Shown: positions 1-7,557, counted from the first letter of the stretch. The stretch is DNA of 16,291 nucleotides from JAKZSU01 sp047517485 (GCA_047517485.1 JAKZSU010000114.1:1-16291), one strand, 5' to 3'. Translations and numbers: made by a program. The notes: generated by a model from the sequence alone, not told the origin.

Positions 1-135
1 CTTTGTTACAGATCCTCTCGGTGACCCTCTTCGAGAAAATGCCCATACATCAAGCACTTGCGGGAGACGAAAACAGATGCAACGCTTCGCAAATAACCAA
101 CCAATTGAATTTATTCGATTTTTAACCGGACACTA
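1..135. other. AT-rich leader upstream of the first gene
   Basis: This stretch is clearly richer in A/T than the genes of the window, especially from about 90 to 130, and probably holds the promoter of the response regulator that follows. The frame beginning at position 2 is open to a TAG at 134-136 that overlaps the GTG start at 136, so the end of an upstream coupled gene cannot be fully excluded. However, only about a third of its codons end in G or C, unlike the real genes here, so I read it as non-coding. No clear Shine-Dalgarno sequence or -35/-10 pair is visible. Confidence 0.4.
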
Positions 136-549
136 GTGACCAAGGATGATACCAGACCCTACCTGCTCGTCGTCGACGACAATGTCGAATGGGCGGAATT
201 GATCGAGGAGGTCGCTACTCGTACCGGTTATCGCGTCAGCACCGCGGTCAGCGCGGTCGCGGCACTCGAGGTCATCGAGAAAGAAGCCCCTGATCTGGTC
301 GTATCCGACATATTCATGCCCGAGATGGATGGCATCGAATTAATTTGGGAACTCGGAAAATTGCCCAAGAAACCGGCCCTCATGTTGATCAGCGGTAATG
401 TCGCGCCGATCCTGAAAGCGGCGGAGAACCTGGCCCGGGAGAATGGATTCGATGTAATCGGGGCGTTCGCGAAGCCGATGCGGCTAGGCAATTTGCGTGA
501 AGCGCTCGAAGGCGCGATGAATCGTGGCGAAGGCGACGCCCCTGGGTAG
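136..549 (+). CDS. Single-domain response regulator (CheY-like receiver)
   Basis: This 137-residue protein consists only of a phosphoacceptor receiver domain, with no output domain. It should be cytoplasmic and act by docking on a partner or passing phosphate along a relay. Visible landmarks are the acidic pair D14-D15, the phosphoacceptor D58 in SDIFMPEMDG, S86 in the switch position (LISGN) and K113 before P114 (AFAKP). The start is GTG at 136, the only start codon that keeps the first beta strand; the Shine-Dalgarno match is weak. No cognate kinase is adjacent. An orphan histidine kinase lies at 11021-12430 and the ChvG kinase at 5671-7407, but nothing here links either to it. The domain call is secure; the biological role is unknown. 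Confidence 0.9.
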   Translation: MTKDDTRPYLLVVDDNVEWAELIEEVATRTGYRVSTAVSAVAALEVIEKEAPDLVVSDIFMPEMDGIELIWELGKLPKKPALMLISGNVAPILKAAENLARENGFDVIGAFAKPMRLGNLREALEGAMNRGEGDAPG

Positions 550-593
550 ACTCTCGGCGATTTCGCGCGCGATCGGTTGGAGGCTATCCGGGC

Positions 594-871
594 TTAATTG
601 AATCAATTTGACCGCGCTCCCGCGGCCCCTGGCTAGGCGCGTGGTGCCGCGCGTTGTGGGTACGCAAGCTAAGCCGCGCAACGACCTGCCTTCGCCGAAG
701 CGAAGCTCCGGCTTCGCGCGGGCAGGCGCCAGGGGCCGCGGGAGCGCGGCCTTCGGTGGGCCAAATTGGCTTTTCGGGTGCGTTGCGACGCTCGGCCGAT
801 GCGGCCCACATCGACCGCCGCGCCGCGCCACCTCGAACAACCAATTTGGCCCATCAATCTGCTTCAACTAA
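594..871. repeat. Palindromic repeat element E1 (MITE-like, two internal arms)
   Basis: The ends are imperfect inverted repeats: 594-611 and the reverse complement of 854-871 agree at 14 of 18 positions. Inside are two stem-loops. Arm 1 pairs 612-633 with 728-749 as a perfect 22-bp inverted repeat beginning CCGCGCTCCCGCGG. Arm 2 pairs the GGGCCAAATTGG segment near 757-770 with CCAATTTGGCCC near 841-853. The loop of arm 1 contains a further nested hairpin around 670-726. Loop text such as GCGTTGCGACGCTCGGCCGA and TAGGCGCGTG recurs in element E2 at 14865-15133, so the two are one family. No transposase is encoded. The element lies between two plus-strand genes and is probably a non-autonomous mobile or extragenic repeat. 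Confidence 0.8.
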
Positions 872-1065
872 CTCGGAAAGACTCTAAAGACCAATCGCAA
901 TTTCCATGCCTTCTGACGTCCGAGTATGCGGTTGAACGAGGCAAATTTATTCCGCTCGCTGGCTTGTCGGCACGGCTTTGGGCTGCAATCGGCGCCTTCG
1001 ATATATATATATATCAATTGGATTGACTGATTCTCACTTAGGCCGGTTCGGTCCGGACGAAATCG
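872..1065. other. Intergenic region upstream of natA, with a (TA)n palindrome
   Basis: This is the remainder of the gap between element E1 and the ABC transporter and is relatively A/T-rich. It contains the perfect palindrome GATATATATATATATC at 1000-1015. A possible but weak promoter pairs TTGGGC at 978-983 with TATATA at 1002-1007 (18-bp spacer), which would serve natAB. A TAG in the natA frame at 1039-1041 limits natA to its ATG at 1066. No gene is visible in this stretch. Confidence 0.4.
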
Positions 1066-1800
1066 ATGATCGAAATACGTGATCTTAAAAAAGCGTTCGG
1101 CGAGGTTCGCGCGGTGAACGGCTTGTCTCTGACCGCGCGGGATGGCCTGGTCACCGGTCTGATCGGCCCTAATGGCGCCGGCAAGACCACCGCCTTTCGC
1201 ACCGTGTACGGGCTCCTGTCACCGGACGAGGGGTCGGTTTGCGTGGACACCATCGATGTCGCGCAAGATCGTCTTTCGGTGCAGAAGCGGCTCGGGGTCT
1301 TGCCCGACGTCCGTGGTCTTTATCCCCGCCTTACCGGGCGCGAACATATCCGCTTCTACGGTGAACTCCAGGGCCTCGCCGGAGACGATTTGGAACACCG
1401 AATCGATACCCTCATCGACAAGCTCGACATGGCCGGCTTTGCCGATCGTCGCGCGCGCGGCTATTCGCGCGGCCAGGAGCTCAAGGTCGCCCTCGGCCGG
1501 GCCTTGGTCCACCAACCGCACAATTTGATCCTCGACGAGCCGACCAACTGGCTCGATGTCATCTCGAGCCGGGCGGTACGGTCGTTGATTCTGGAAATGC
1601 GCGACCAGGGACATTGCATACTATTGTCGAGCCATATCATGGCCGAGGTGGCGATGCTGTGCGATCAACTCGTCATCGTTTCCGAAGGCGCCGTGCTGGC
1701 CCAAGGGACACCCGACGAGCTGCGCCAGCGGTTCGCCGCGCATGACCTCGAGGACGTGTTCGTGGCGTCGATCAGTCAAGCCGCGGCGGGAGCTGCTTAG
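1066..1800 (+). CDS. natA: ABC exporter ATP-binding subunit, NatA type
   Basis: This 244-residue protein is the cytoplasmic nucleotide-binding subunit that powers export through the NatB-like permease encoded next. The Walker A motif is GPNGAGKTT (residues 34-42). The Q-loop region reads VLPDVRGLYPRLT (about 78-90), a form usual for NatA in which Asp replaces Gln. The signature is YSRGQELKV (133-141), Walker B is LILDEPT (154-160) and the switch histidine is H190. Walker B is followed by NWLD, where this family almost always has NGLD; Trp162 is an oddity. ATG at 1066 is the first possible start because a stop lies just upstream in frame. The NatAB family of Bacillus subtilis exports sodium; the substrate here cannot be read from sequence. 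The stop overlaps the natB start. Confidence 0.87.
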   Translation: MIEIRDLKKAFGEVRAVNGLSLTARDGLVTGLIGPNGAGKTTAFRTVYGLLSPDEGSVCVDTIDVAQDRLSVQKRLGVLPDVRGLYPRLTGREHIRFYGELQGLAGDDLEHRIDTLIDKLDMAGFADRRARGYSRGQELKVALGRALVHQPHNLILDEPTNWLDVISSRAVRSLILEMRDQGHCILLSSHIMAEVAMLCDQLVIVSEGAVLAQGTPDELRQRFAAHDLEDVFVASISQAAAGAA

Positions 1801-2999
1801 TGAGCATGTCTCGTTCCGCCGCCCGGCGACAAAACTGGCGCAGTATTACCATTGTGGTGAAGAAAGAACTGATCGATCATTTTCGTGATCGCCGCAGTTT
1901 GGTCATGAGCCTGCTCTATCCATTGCTCGGGCCAGTGCTGCTCGCCGCAAGCCTGTATTTCGCGGGCAACATTACGAATGGAGCGCGCGACGCCCAGGTT
2001 ATCGACATTCCCACGGTCGGGGTCGCGTATGCGCCTGAGTTCGCCGCGTTCATGGCGAAGTATGGCGTCAACCTCGTCGCCGTGGACGGCGACCTCGCCC
2101 GTCACGTCAAAACCGGCAAGGCACCGCTCGGCTTCGAAATTCCCCCCGAGGCCGGCGGCGGTGAACGCTTCCGTCTCAGGATCTACGCCGATTTCTCGAA
2201 AATCGAAAATCTTCGAATTTCGTCCCACGTCAGTAAGGTGATCGCCAAGTACAACCGCGATCAGGCGGCTTCGCTGGCAAGCCAGGCGGGAATCCGTGAG
2301 GATTTCATGATCACCGTCGATATCGACCAGGTGAACCTGTCGCGTCCCGCCGATATGGCGGTTTTCCTCTATAATCTGATGCCGCCGCTGATCATGTTCA
2401 TGATCTTTCTCGCGGGCGTGCATATTTCGGTGGATATGACCGCCGGCGAGCGCGAGCGCGGGTCGCTCGAGCCGTTGCTCATTACGCCGATCGAACGGTC
2501 CGGCTTGCTCCTCGGCAAGGCGACCGTCGGCTTGCTGATGACCATGCTCACGATGGTGATGAATCTTGTCGGATTTCGCCTATTGCTGGGCTTGGCCGTG
2601 GGCCTCCAGGGCGACATGACGCCGCCGCCAACAATCGCCAGATTTGCGATGATTTTCGTCGTCGCGATGCCCTTGATGTTGGTCGCCGTCTCGACCCAGG
2701 TTGCCATCGCCTTGATATCGCGGTCGATGAAGGAAGCGCAGATCTATCTCGGCCTATTGCCGTTGATCCCGGCGCTTCCCGGCATGGTGCTGGTATTTTC
2801 GCCGCTCCAGCCGACCGACGCGGTGGCGGCGGTCCCGTTGCTAGGTCAACTCACCCTGTTCAACCAGTTGGTCGCCGGCGAGAGTATCGCCGCCAGTCAC
2901 TTGCTGGCATCCGTCACGGTGTCGCTGGCTTTCGCCGCGGGCATATTCTGGTTTGCCAAAACCCGATTCGAGAAAGAGCGCTTGTTGTTCGCGATGTGA
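1800..2999 (+). CDS. natB: ABC-2 type exporter permease, NatB type
   Basis: This 399-residue inner-membrane protein is the transport channel partner of NatA. It has a short basic cytoplasmic N-terminus, a first membrane segment at about 35-57, a large extracytoplasmic domain at about 60-185, then five further hydrophobic segments (about 188-210, 237-268, 282-305, 315-335 and 366-386). The conserved cytoplasmic coupling motif of ABC-2 permeases appears as ERERGSLEPLLITPI (217-231), just after membrane segment 2. The GTG start at 1800 shares its G with the natA stop (TAGTG), which indicates translational coupling; an ATG two codons later is the alternative start. Only 11 bp separate its stop from that of the convergent gene downstream, and I see no clear terminator between them. 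Confidence 0.87.
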   Translation: MSMSRSAARRQNWRSITIVVKKELIDHFRDRRSLVMSLLYPLLGPVLLAASLYFAGNITNGARDAQVIDIPTVGVAYAPEFAAFMAKYGVNLVAVDGDLARHVKTGKAPLGFEIPPEAGGGERFRLRIYADFSKIENLRISSHVSKVIAKYNRDQAASLASQAGIREDFMITVDIDQVNLSRPADMAVFLYNLMPPLIMFMIFLAGVHISVDMTAGERERGSLEPLLITPIERSGLLLGKATVGLLMTMLTMVMNLVGFRLLLGLAVGLQGDMTPPPTIARFAMIFVVAMPLMLVAVSTQVAIALISRSMKEAQIYLGLLPLIPALPGMVLVFSPLQPTDAVAAVPLLGQLTLFNQLVAGESIAASHLLASVTVSLAFAAGIFWFAKTRFEKERLLFAM

Positions 3000-3010
3000 C
3001 AGAAGTCCGG

Positions 3011-4102
3011 TCAGCCGGCCGCGGCCTGTTTCAGATAGTCTACCGCATAGCCCACATAGACGGTTTTCCCGAGGCCGAAAAAGCGCTGCTCCTCGGGCTT
3101 GACGGCGCGGAACTCGCGGGCCGGGCGCCCGGCCCAGATATAGCCTTTCTTGACCACCGTCCCGGGTTCGACGAAAGCGCGCGCGCCGACCATCGCGCCA
3201 TCCTCCACGGTGACCCCGTCCATCATTTCGCAGCCCATGCCGATCAGGCACGCGTCGCCGATCCGGCACGCGCCCATACGCACGTTGTGACCCACCGTGA
3301 CATCGGCTCCGATGTCGATCGCGCCGGCCTCTCGTGACGCCACCATGATCGTATTGTCTTGGATGTTGGACCGCTCGCCGACCCGGATCGCGGCGCCGTC
3401 GGCACGCATCACCGTGGCGAACCAGATGCTGCCCTGCGCGCCGACGGATACCTCGCCGGCGACCACCGCGTTCGGTGCGACATAGGTCGCCTCATGGATT
3501 TTCGGTTTGCCACCGGCGAGCGCATAGAGCGGCCCGGATCCGGCCAGATCGGCGCGGTAGGGCGTCATGCTCAACGGGGGCAGGGCGCAGGCGAGATAAT
3601 CGCCGTCTTGACGGCCGTCGAGCACAGCGGCGCGAAACTGTTCCCTTTCGGCGGCGGTTATCTCGCGCACCGGCTTGGCCGGGTTGCCGGCGTAAAGCCA
3701 ACCGCCGTCGAGGGTTTTGCGCGGCGGCACCAAGGCACCGGCGGCGATCACCGCGCCCGGCTCGACCGTCGAGCCATCCATCACCACCGCGCCATCGCAG
3801 AGAATGCAGTCGTCGGCGATCGTGCAGGCATGGACCAGCGCATAGCGTCCGACCGTTACTCCGCGCCCGACCTTGGATGGCAACAGGCCGTGGGAGATAT
3901 GGACGGTCGAGCGGTCGAGCAACTGGCTGCCGTCGCCGATGTCGATATGTTCGCCGTCCGCCCGCAGGGTCGCCAGCGGGCCGAGCGTCACATCCGCGCC
4001 AAGGCTCACCCGGCCGATCGCCGTGGCGCTGTCGGCGAGCGCGCCGCGCGCGCCCAGACGGGGGAAGTACCCCTTGTACGGCACCAGGGTCGGGCCACTC
4101 AT
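3011..4102 (-). CDS. Tandem (two-domain) gamma-carbonic-anhydrase-like hexapeptide-repeat protein
   Basis: This 363-residue protein carries two consecutive left-handed beta-helix domains of the gamma-CA/CamH type (about 1-155 and 192-350); usual family members have one domain of about 170-200 residues. Each domain has hexapeptide repeats and the closing motif LYAGNPAKPVRE or IWAGRPAREFRA. Ligand positions, aligned by eye to the Methanosarcina enzyme (His81, His117, His122): domain 1 has H68, R86, H91; domain 2 has M253, H272, G277. So domain 1 keeps the first and third ligands and domain 2 keeps only the second. The Arg and Asp of the RAD motif are kept in both (R47/D49 and R233/D235). Carbonic anhydrase activity is possible but unproven; a structural or transferase-like role is an alternative. 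It is translationally coupled to the upstream HugZ-like gene by ATGA. Confidence 0.85.
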   Translation of the reverse strand: MSGPTLVPYKGYFPRLGARGALADSATAIGRVSLGADVTLGPLATLRADGEHIDIGDGSQLLDRSTVHISHGLLPSKVGRGVTVGRYALVHACTIADDCILCDGAVVMDGSTVEPGAVIAAGALVPPRKTLDGGWLYAGNPAKPVREITAAEREQFRAAVLDGRQDGDYLACALPPLSMTPYRADLAGSGPLYALAGGKPKIHEATYVAPNAVVAGEVSVGAQGSIWFATVMRADGAAIRVGERSNIQDNTIMVASREAGAIDIGADVTVGHNVRMGACRIGDACLIGMGCEMMDGVTVEDGAMVGARAFVEPGTVVKKGYIWAGRPAREFRAVKPEEQRFFGLGKTVYVGYAVDYLKQAAAG

Positions 4103-4827
4103 TTCGCGTCTCCTTGGGTCGGCGTTCGCGCCTGGTGGGCCAACGCGACCAAGCGCTCGCGGGCTTCACCCGGGCCGTGCACCGGGGCCTCGAAGGGGAC
4201 TCGCCCGATCTCTCCCCGGCAGCGCATATCGATTCCTTCGGGATCGATGCCGGTCATTATCCAAGGGCCGCCCGAGAGGTTCAACAGACGATGGGCGTAA
4301 TCCTCGAGGGCATCCGCATGGTCGTCGTTCATGTGGACGATAATCCCATTCTCGGCCTCGGCGAGGTCGGTCGCGTCGGTCACATCATAGATAATCTCGG
4401 ACCCGTCGATCCAGTCGATCGCGCCAAAGCCGGCGACCAGGTGCGCGCGTTCGATCCGCACCCTGTAGAGGTGAAAATCGGCGAACCCGGCATAGCCGGC
4501 GGCCGACGGGTGACGCGCGACGAACCGGCCGAACAGAGCCTCGTCGTCGGATCTCTCGGCGCGTCCGAGGATGCTCGCCCGAGTGCCGATCAAGGGGTCG
4601 TCGAGGCCGGCCGTACCGTCGAACAACAAGGACAGACGAGAATCGGCGGCAATATTCTGGCTGTGCTCGGCCAAGTCCGAGATCAGCAACAATGGCGCGG
4701 CGTCATGATCGCACGCGGCCAACACCAGCGAGGCGTACGGCCAAGCCTCGGCGCCGCGATCCGCGGTCGCCAGCGTCGCGCGGCCGGCTGACCGAATAAG
4801 GGCACGTGTTGTTGTGGCTGGGCTCAT
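4099..4827 (-). CDS. HugZ-type protein: FMN-binding split barrel plus DUF2470
   Basis: This 242-residue protein is probably cytoplasmic. Residues about 1-150 form a pyridoxamine-phosphate-oxidase-like split barrel, with landmarks LATADRGAEAWPYASLV, LLISDLAEHSQNI and LVAGFGAIDWI. Residues about 155-235 match the DUF2470 domain (GIIVHMNDDHADALEDYA). This arrangement is that of the HugZ/HutZ heme-utilization family, members of which bind or degrade heme; many alphaproteobacterial members are uncharacterised, so heme oxygenase activity here is an inference. The start is ATG at 4825-4827. Its stop overlaps the start of the tandem gamma-CA-like gene (ATGA), so the two are likely made together. The 167-bp gap to chvI on the other strand should hold promoters for both directions. 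Confidence 0.85.
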   Translation of the reverse strand: MSPATTTRALIRSAGRATLATADRGAEAWPYASLVLAACDHDAAPLLLISDLAEHSQNIAADSRLSLLFDGTAGLDDPLIGTRASILGRAERSDDEALFGRFVARHPSAAGYAGFADFHLYRVRIERAHLVAGFGAIDWIDGSEIIYDVTDATDLAEAENGIIVHMNDDHADALEDYAHRLLNLSGGPWIMTGIDPEGIDMRCRGEIGRVPFEAPVHGPGEARERLVALAHQARTPTQGDAK

Positions 4828-4940
4828 ATCGGCGGCAAACTAGAGTAGATTCACCGCGGTTGCACGTCTCCGCGAAAGCGGTCCGTTCAAATTGCCATGA
4901 TCAATGCCCATATCCCCGGCTGGCGAGGCGCCCTGGAGCA

Positions 4941-4967
4941 TTGCAGGCGCGCTTTCGCCGACATAAT
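4941..4967 (+). promoter_or_regulatory. Candidate promoter of chvI
   Basis: TTGCAG at 4941-4946 and CATAAT at 4962-4967 are separated by 15 bp. CATAAT matches five of six bases of the sigma-70 -10 consensus; the -35 match is weak and the spacer short. It would give a leader of about 20 nt that contains the AGGGAAGG Shine-Dalgarno sequence before chvI. Confidence 0.25.
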
Positions 4968-4994
4968 GCTAAGATCACAAGGGAAGGTGCTGAC

Positions 4995-5702
4995 GTGAAA
5001 CCGCGAATTGCCGTCGTCGACAACGATCAGAATATTCTTACCTCGGTATCGATCGCGCTCGAGGCCGAAGGCCTGGAGACGCGCACCTATACCGATGGCG
5101 AGCGGGCGCTATCGGGCTTGCGCGACAATCCGGTCGATCTTGCCGTGCTCGATATCAAAATGCCGCGCATGGATGGTCTCGAACTGCTCACCCGCCTGCG
5201 CCGCGAGTCCGCCATGCCGGTGATCTTCCTGACCTCCAAGGACGATGAAGTCGACGAACTGCTCGGGCTCAAAATGGGCGCCGACGACTACATCACCAAG
5301 CCGTTCTCGGTGCGTTTGCTGATCGAACGCATTCGCGCCTTGTTGCGCCGTGTCGATCTCTCGACAGCCGATGCCGACGCGGACGGCAAGGCCGGCGAGG
5401 AGGCGATCGACCGGGGTGACCTGGTGCTCGATCCGGCGCGTCATATGTGCACCTGGAAGGGGCAGCCGGTCACCCTGACGGTCACCGAGTTTCTCATCCT
5501 GCAGGTCCTCGCCTTGCGCCCCGGACACGTCAAGAGCCGCGATCAGTTGATGGACGCGGCTTACGGCGATCAGGTCTATGTCGACGATCGCACCATCGAC
5601 AGTCATATCAAGCGGATGCGGCGAAAATTTCGCGATATCGATGCGGAATTCGGTCACATCGAGACCCTCTATGGCATCGGGTATCGATACGGCGAGAGCT
5701 GA
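4995..5702 (+). CDS. chvI: Response regulator ChvI (OmpR/PhoB family)
   Basis: This 235-residue protein is the DNA-binding regulator of the ChvG/ChvI envelope and acid-stress system of Alphaproteobacteria. The receiver domain (about 1-120) has the acidic residues D9 and D11 (VVDNDQN), phosphoacceptor D53 (VLDIKMPRMDG), T80 and K102 (ITKPF). The C-terminal winged helix (about 135-235) includes VTLTVTEFLIL, VDDRTIDSHIKRMRRKF and the terminal GIGYRY. I chose GTG at 4995 because it begins the receiver fold (VKPRIAVVDND) and is preceded at a good distance by AGGGAAGG; the same frame is open farther upstream, but that part is not protein-like. The gene overlaps chvG by 32 nt. The usual alphaproteobacterial neighbours hprK and PTS genes do not follow. 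Confidence 0.92.
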   Translation: MKPRIAVVDNDQNILTSVSIALEAEGLETRTYTDGERALSGLRDNPVDLAVLDIKMPRMDGLELLTRLRRESAMPVIFLTSKDDEVDELLGLKMGADDYITKPFSVRLLIERIRALLRRVDLSTADADADGKAGEEAIDRGDLVLDPARHMCTWKGQPVTLTVTEFLILQVLALRPGHVKSRDQLMDAAYGDQVYVDDRTIDSHIKRMRRKFRDIDAEFGHIETLYGIGYRYGES

Positions 5703-7407
5703 CCCCAGGCCGGGTCGCGGCGGCGCCGGCGACCAGGCGCCGACGCGGCGTCGGCGCTGGCCGCGAAAACCGGGTCGGCAGCATACGGGGGCCGCCGAAC
5801 GGCGCGCCGATCGTCGCGAGGGCCGACCCAAACGGCGCTTTTCCTCGCTGACGCTGCGCATACTGACGCTCAATCTTCTCGCCCTCGCGATCATCGTCGC
5901 TGGCGTGCTCTATCTCGATCAATATCAACGCGGCCTGATCGAAGGCCGCCTCGAGGCCTTGGCGACCCAAGGCCTGATTATCGCGGCGGCGCTCGGCGAG
6001 ACCGTGGTGCCGGCCGATCCGACCGCGCCGCAGCAGATCGATCCGCGGCGTGTCGCCACCCTCATCCAGCCCCTGGTGCTGCCGATTCGCACCCGCGCGC
6101 GGGTGTTCGGCAACGACGGCGTGATGGTGGTCGACAGTTTGCGCCTCGAGCGCGAACAGTCGGGGGTGAGAATTTTCGCATTGCCGCCGCCCGAGCAACC
6201 GGCGGTCCTCGAACCGCTGCTCGATCGCCTGCACGATTTTATCGATCGCGCGCTGATTGGCGATTTGCCGATCTATCGCGAGCTACCGTACCAACGCGCG
6301 GAACACTATGCCGAGGTCGTGCGCGCCTTGCGCGGCGGTATCGGCGCTCAGGCGCGACGCGACGAAGCCGGCGAAATGGTGCTCAACGTCGCGGTGCCGG
6401 TGCGGCGATTCAAGGCGGTTCTGGGGGCGCTGATGCTGACCGCCGGCACCACCGATATCGAGATCCGCGTGCGCGAGGTCCGCAGTGACATCCTGACCCT
6501 CGGCGCCATCGCGGTCGGCGTAACCGTGTTGCTCTCGCTCTATCTCGCCGGCACCATCGCCCGGCCGATACGTCAGCTCGCCGCCGGCGCGGTGCGGGTG
6601 ACCTCGGGCTGGGGCGGATCGCAAGAAATTCCCGATCTCAGTCGGCGCGCCGACGAGATCGGCGATTTGAGCGTCGCCTTGCGGGCGATGACCGAAGCGT
6701 TGCACAGACGCGTCGACGAGATCGAGCGCTTTGCCGCCGACGTGTCGCACGAACTCAAAAATCCACTGTCGAGCCTCAGAAGCGCGGTCGAGACCATCCG
6801 GCGAGTCGACGATCAAGCGACCCAGCGCCGCCTCTACGCCATTCTGGACGACGATATCGAGCGCATGGACCGGCTTATCAGCGATATTTCCGCCGCGTCG
6901 CGCTTCGATGCCGAGATGTCGCGCGCGACGGTTGGCGCCGTCGACCTCGCGGCCCTGCTGACGACACTGGTCGAAGTCCAGCGCACCACGCTGAGCCGGG
7001 ATAGGCCGCGGATCGACTTGGTGATCGAGCAACCGGGCGCGATCGAGGTCCCCGGTATCGAGGACAGCCTGGGCCAGGTATTTCGCAATCTGCTCGACAA
7101 CGCGATTTCGTTCAGCCCGCCTGAAGGGCGGATCATCGTCCGCCTCGCGCAGCGCCCGGATGGCGCCCTAGTCACGGTCGAGGACCAGGGGCCCGGGATC
7201 CCCCCCGGCAAGACACGAGCGGTGTTCGATCGATTCTATTCGGAACGCCCGGAAGGCGAGAAATTCGGCACCCATTCGGGCCTTGGTCTGAGTATTTCGC
7301 GGCTCATCGTCGAAGCGCACAAGGGGACTATCAAGGCGGAAATCGTAGCTGGGGGAAGCGCCGAGACGATGACCGGCGCGCGCTTCACTGTCTATTTGCC
7401 GTCCTGA
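5671..7407 (+). CDS. chvG: Sensor histidine kinase ChvG
   Basis: This 578-residue inner-membrane kinase phosphorylates ChvI. It has a basic, Pro/Arg-rich cytoplasmic N-terminus (1-58), a membrane segment at about 61-82, a periplasmic sensor domain at about 83-272, a second membrane segment at about 275-295 and a HAMP linker (ARPIRQLAAGA, from about 297). The phosphoacceptor is H360 in FAADVSHELKNPLSSLR. The ATPase domain shows the N box RNLLDNA (472-478), DQGPGIP (505-511) and GLGLSI (537-542). ATG at 5671 is forced: no ATG, GTG or TTG occurs in frame between the chvI stop and the first membrane segment, so the genes overlap by 32 nt and are coupled. The known role of the pair in rhizobia is the response to acidity and envelope stress; the signal here is unknown. 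Confidence 0.92.
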   Translation: MASGIDTARADPRPGRGGAGDQAPTRRRRWPRKPGRQHTGAAERRADRREGRPKRRFSSLTLRILTLNLLALAIIVAGVLYLDQYQRGLIEGRLEALATQGLIIAAALGETVVPADPTAPQQIDPRRVATLIQPLVLPIRTRARVFGNDGVMVVDSLRLEREQSGVRIFALPPPEQPAVLEPLLDRLHDFIDRALIGDLPIYRELPYQRAEHYAEVVRALRGGIGAQARRDEAGEMVLNVAVPVRRFKAVLGALMLTAGTTDIEIRVREVRSDILTLGAIAVGVTVLLSLYLAGTIARPIRQLAAGAVRVTSGWGGSQEIPDLSRRADEIGDLSVALRAMTEALHRRVDEIERFAADVSHELKNPLSSLRSAVETIRRVDDQATQRRLYAILDDDIERMDRLISDISAASRFDAEMSRATVGAVDLAALLTTLVEVQRTTLSRDRPRIDLVIEQPGAIEVPGIEDSLGQVFRNLLDNAISFSPPEGRIIVRLAQRPDGALVTVEDQGPGIPPGKTRAVFDRFYSERPEGEKFGTHSGLGLSISRLIVEAHKGTIKAEIVAGGSAETMTGARFTVYLPS

Positions 7408-7454
7408 ACCTAGGCGTACTATCGCCCTGCATTGAGTGAAACTCATTGCAGGGC

Positions 7455-7520
7455 GGCAAGCGCGACCGCGCGCCCGAGCGCCCGAGCTAATGCGAGGCCA
7501 GCCTGCGTGGCGCTTGAACG
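7455..7520 (+). repeat. R constant block, copy A1
   Basis: The block begins GGCAAGCGCGACC and ends GGCGCTTGAACG. It is 66 bp long where other complete copies are 57-58 bp, because CGCCCGAG is tandemly duplicated. The end segments CAAGCGC and GCGCTTG are complementary, so the block can close as a stem, with a small inner AGGC/GCCT pairing. Confidence 0.85.
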
Positions 7521-7557
7521 CCCTTATAAAGTAACCGGACTGCGCGCCGCGCAGGCC

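Noticed and set aside
2..136. Open frame from the left edge ending in TAG that overlaps the GTG start of the response regulator
   Set aside because: Only about 30 percent of its codons end in G or C, unlike every clear gene in the window, and it has no recognisable motif. Too short and atypical to call a partial gene.
484..887. Several short frames through repeat element E1
   Set aside because: They exist on both strands because the DNA is a GC-rich palindrome; none has a Shine-Dalgarno sequence or motif.
3359..4791. Long plus-strand frames (313 and 438 codons) opposite the gamma-CA-like and HugZ-like genes
   Set aside because: Arg-rich, low-complexity products antisense to genes with clear family motifs; typical of shadow frames in GC-rich DNA.
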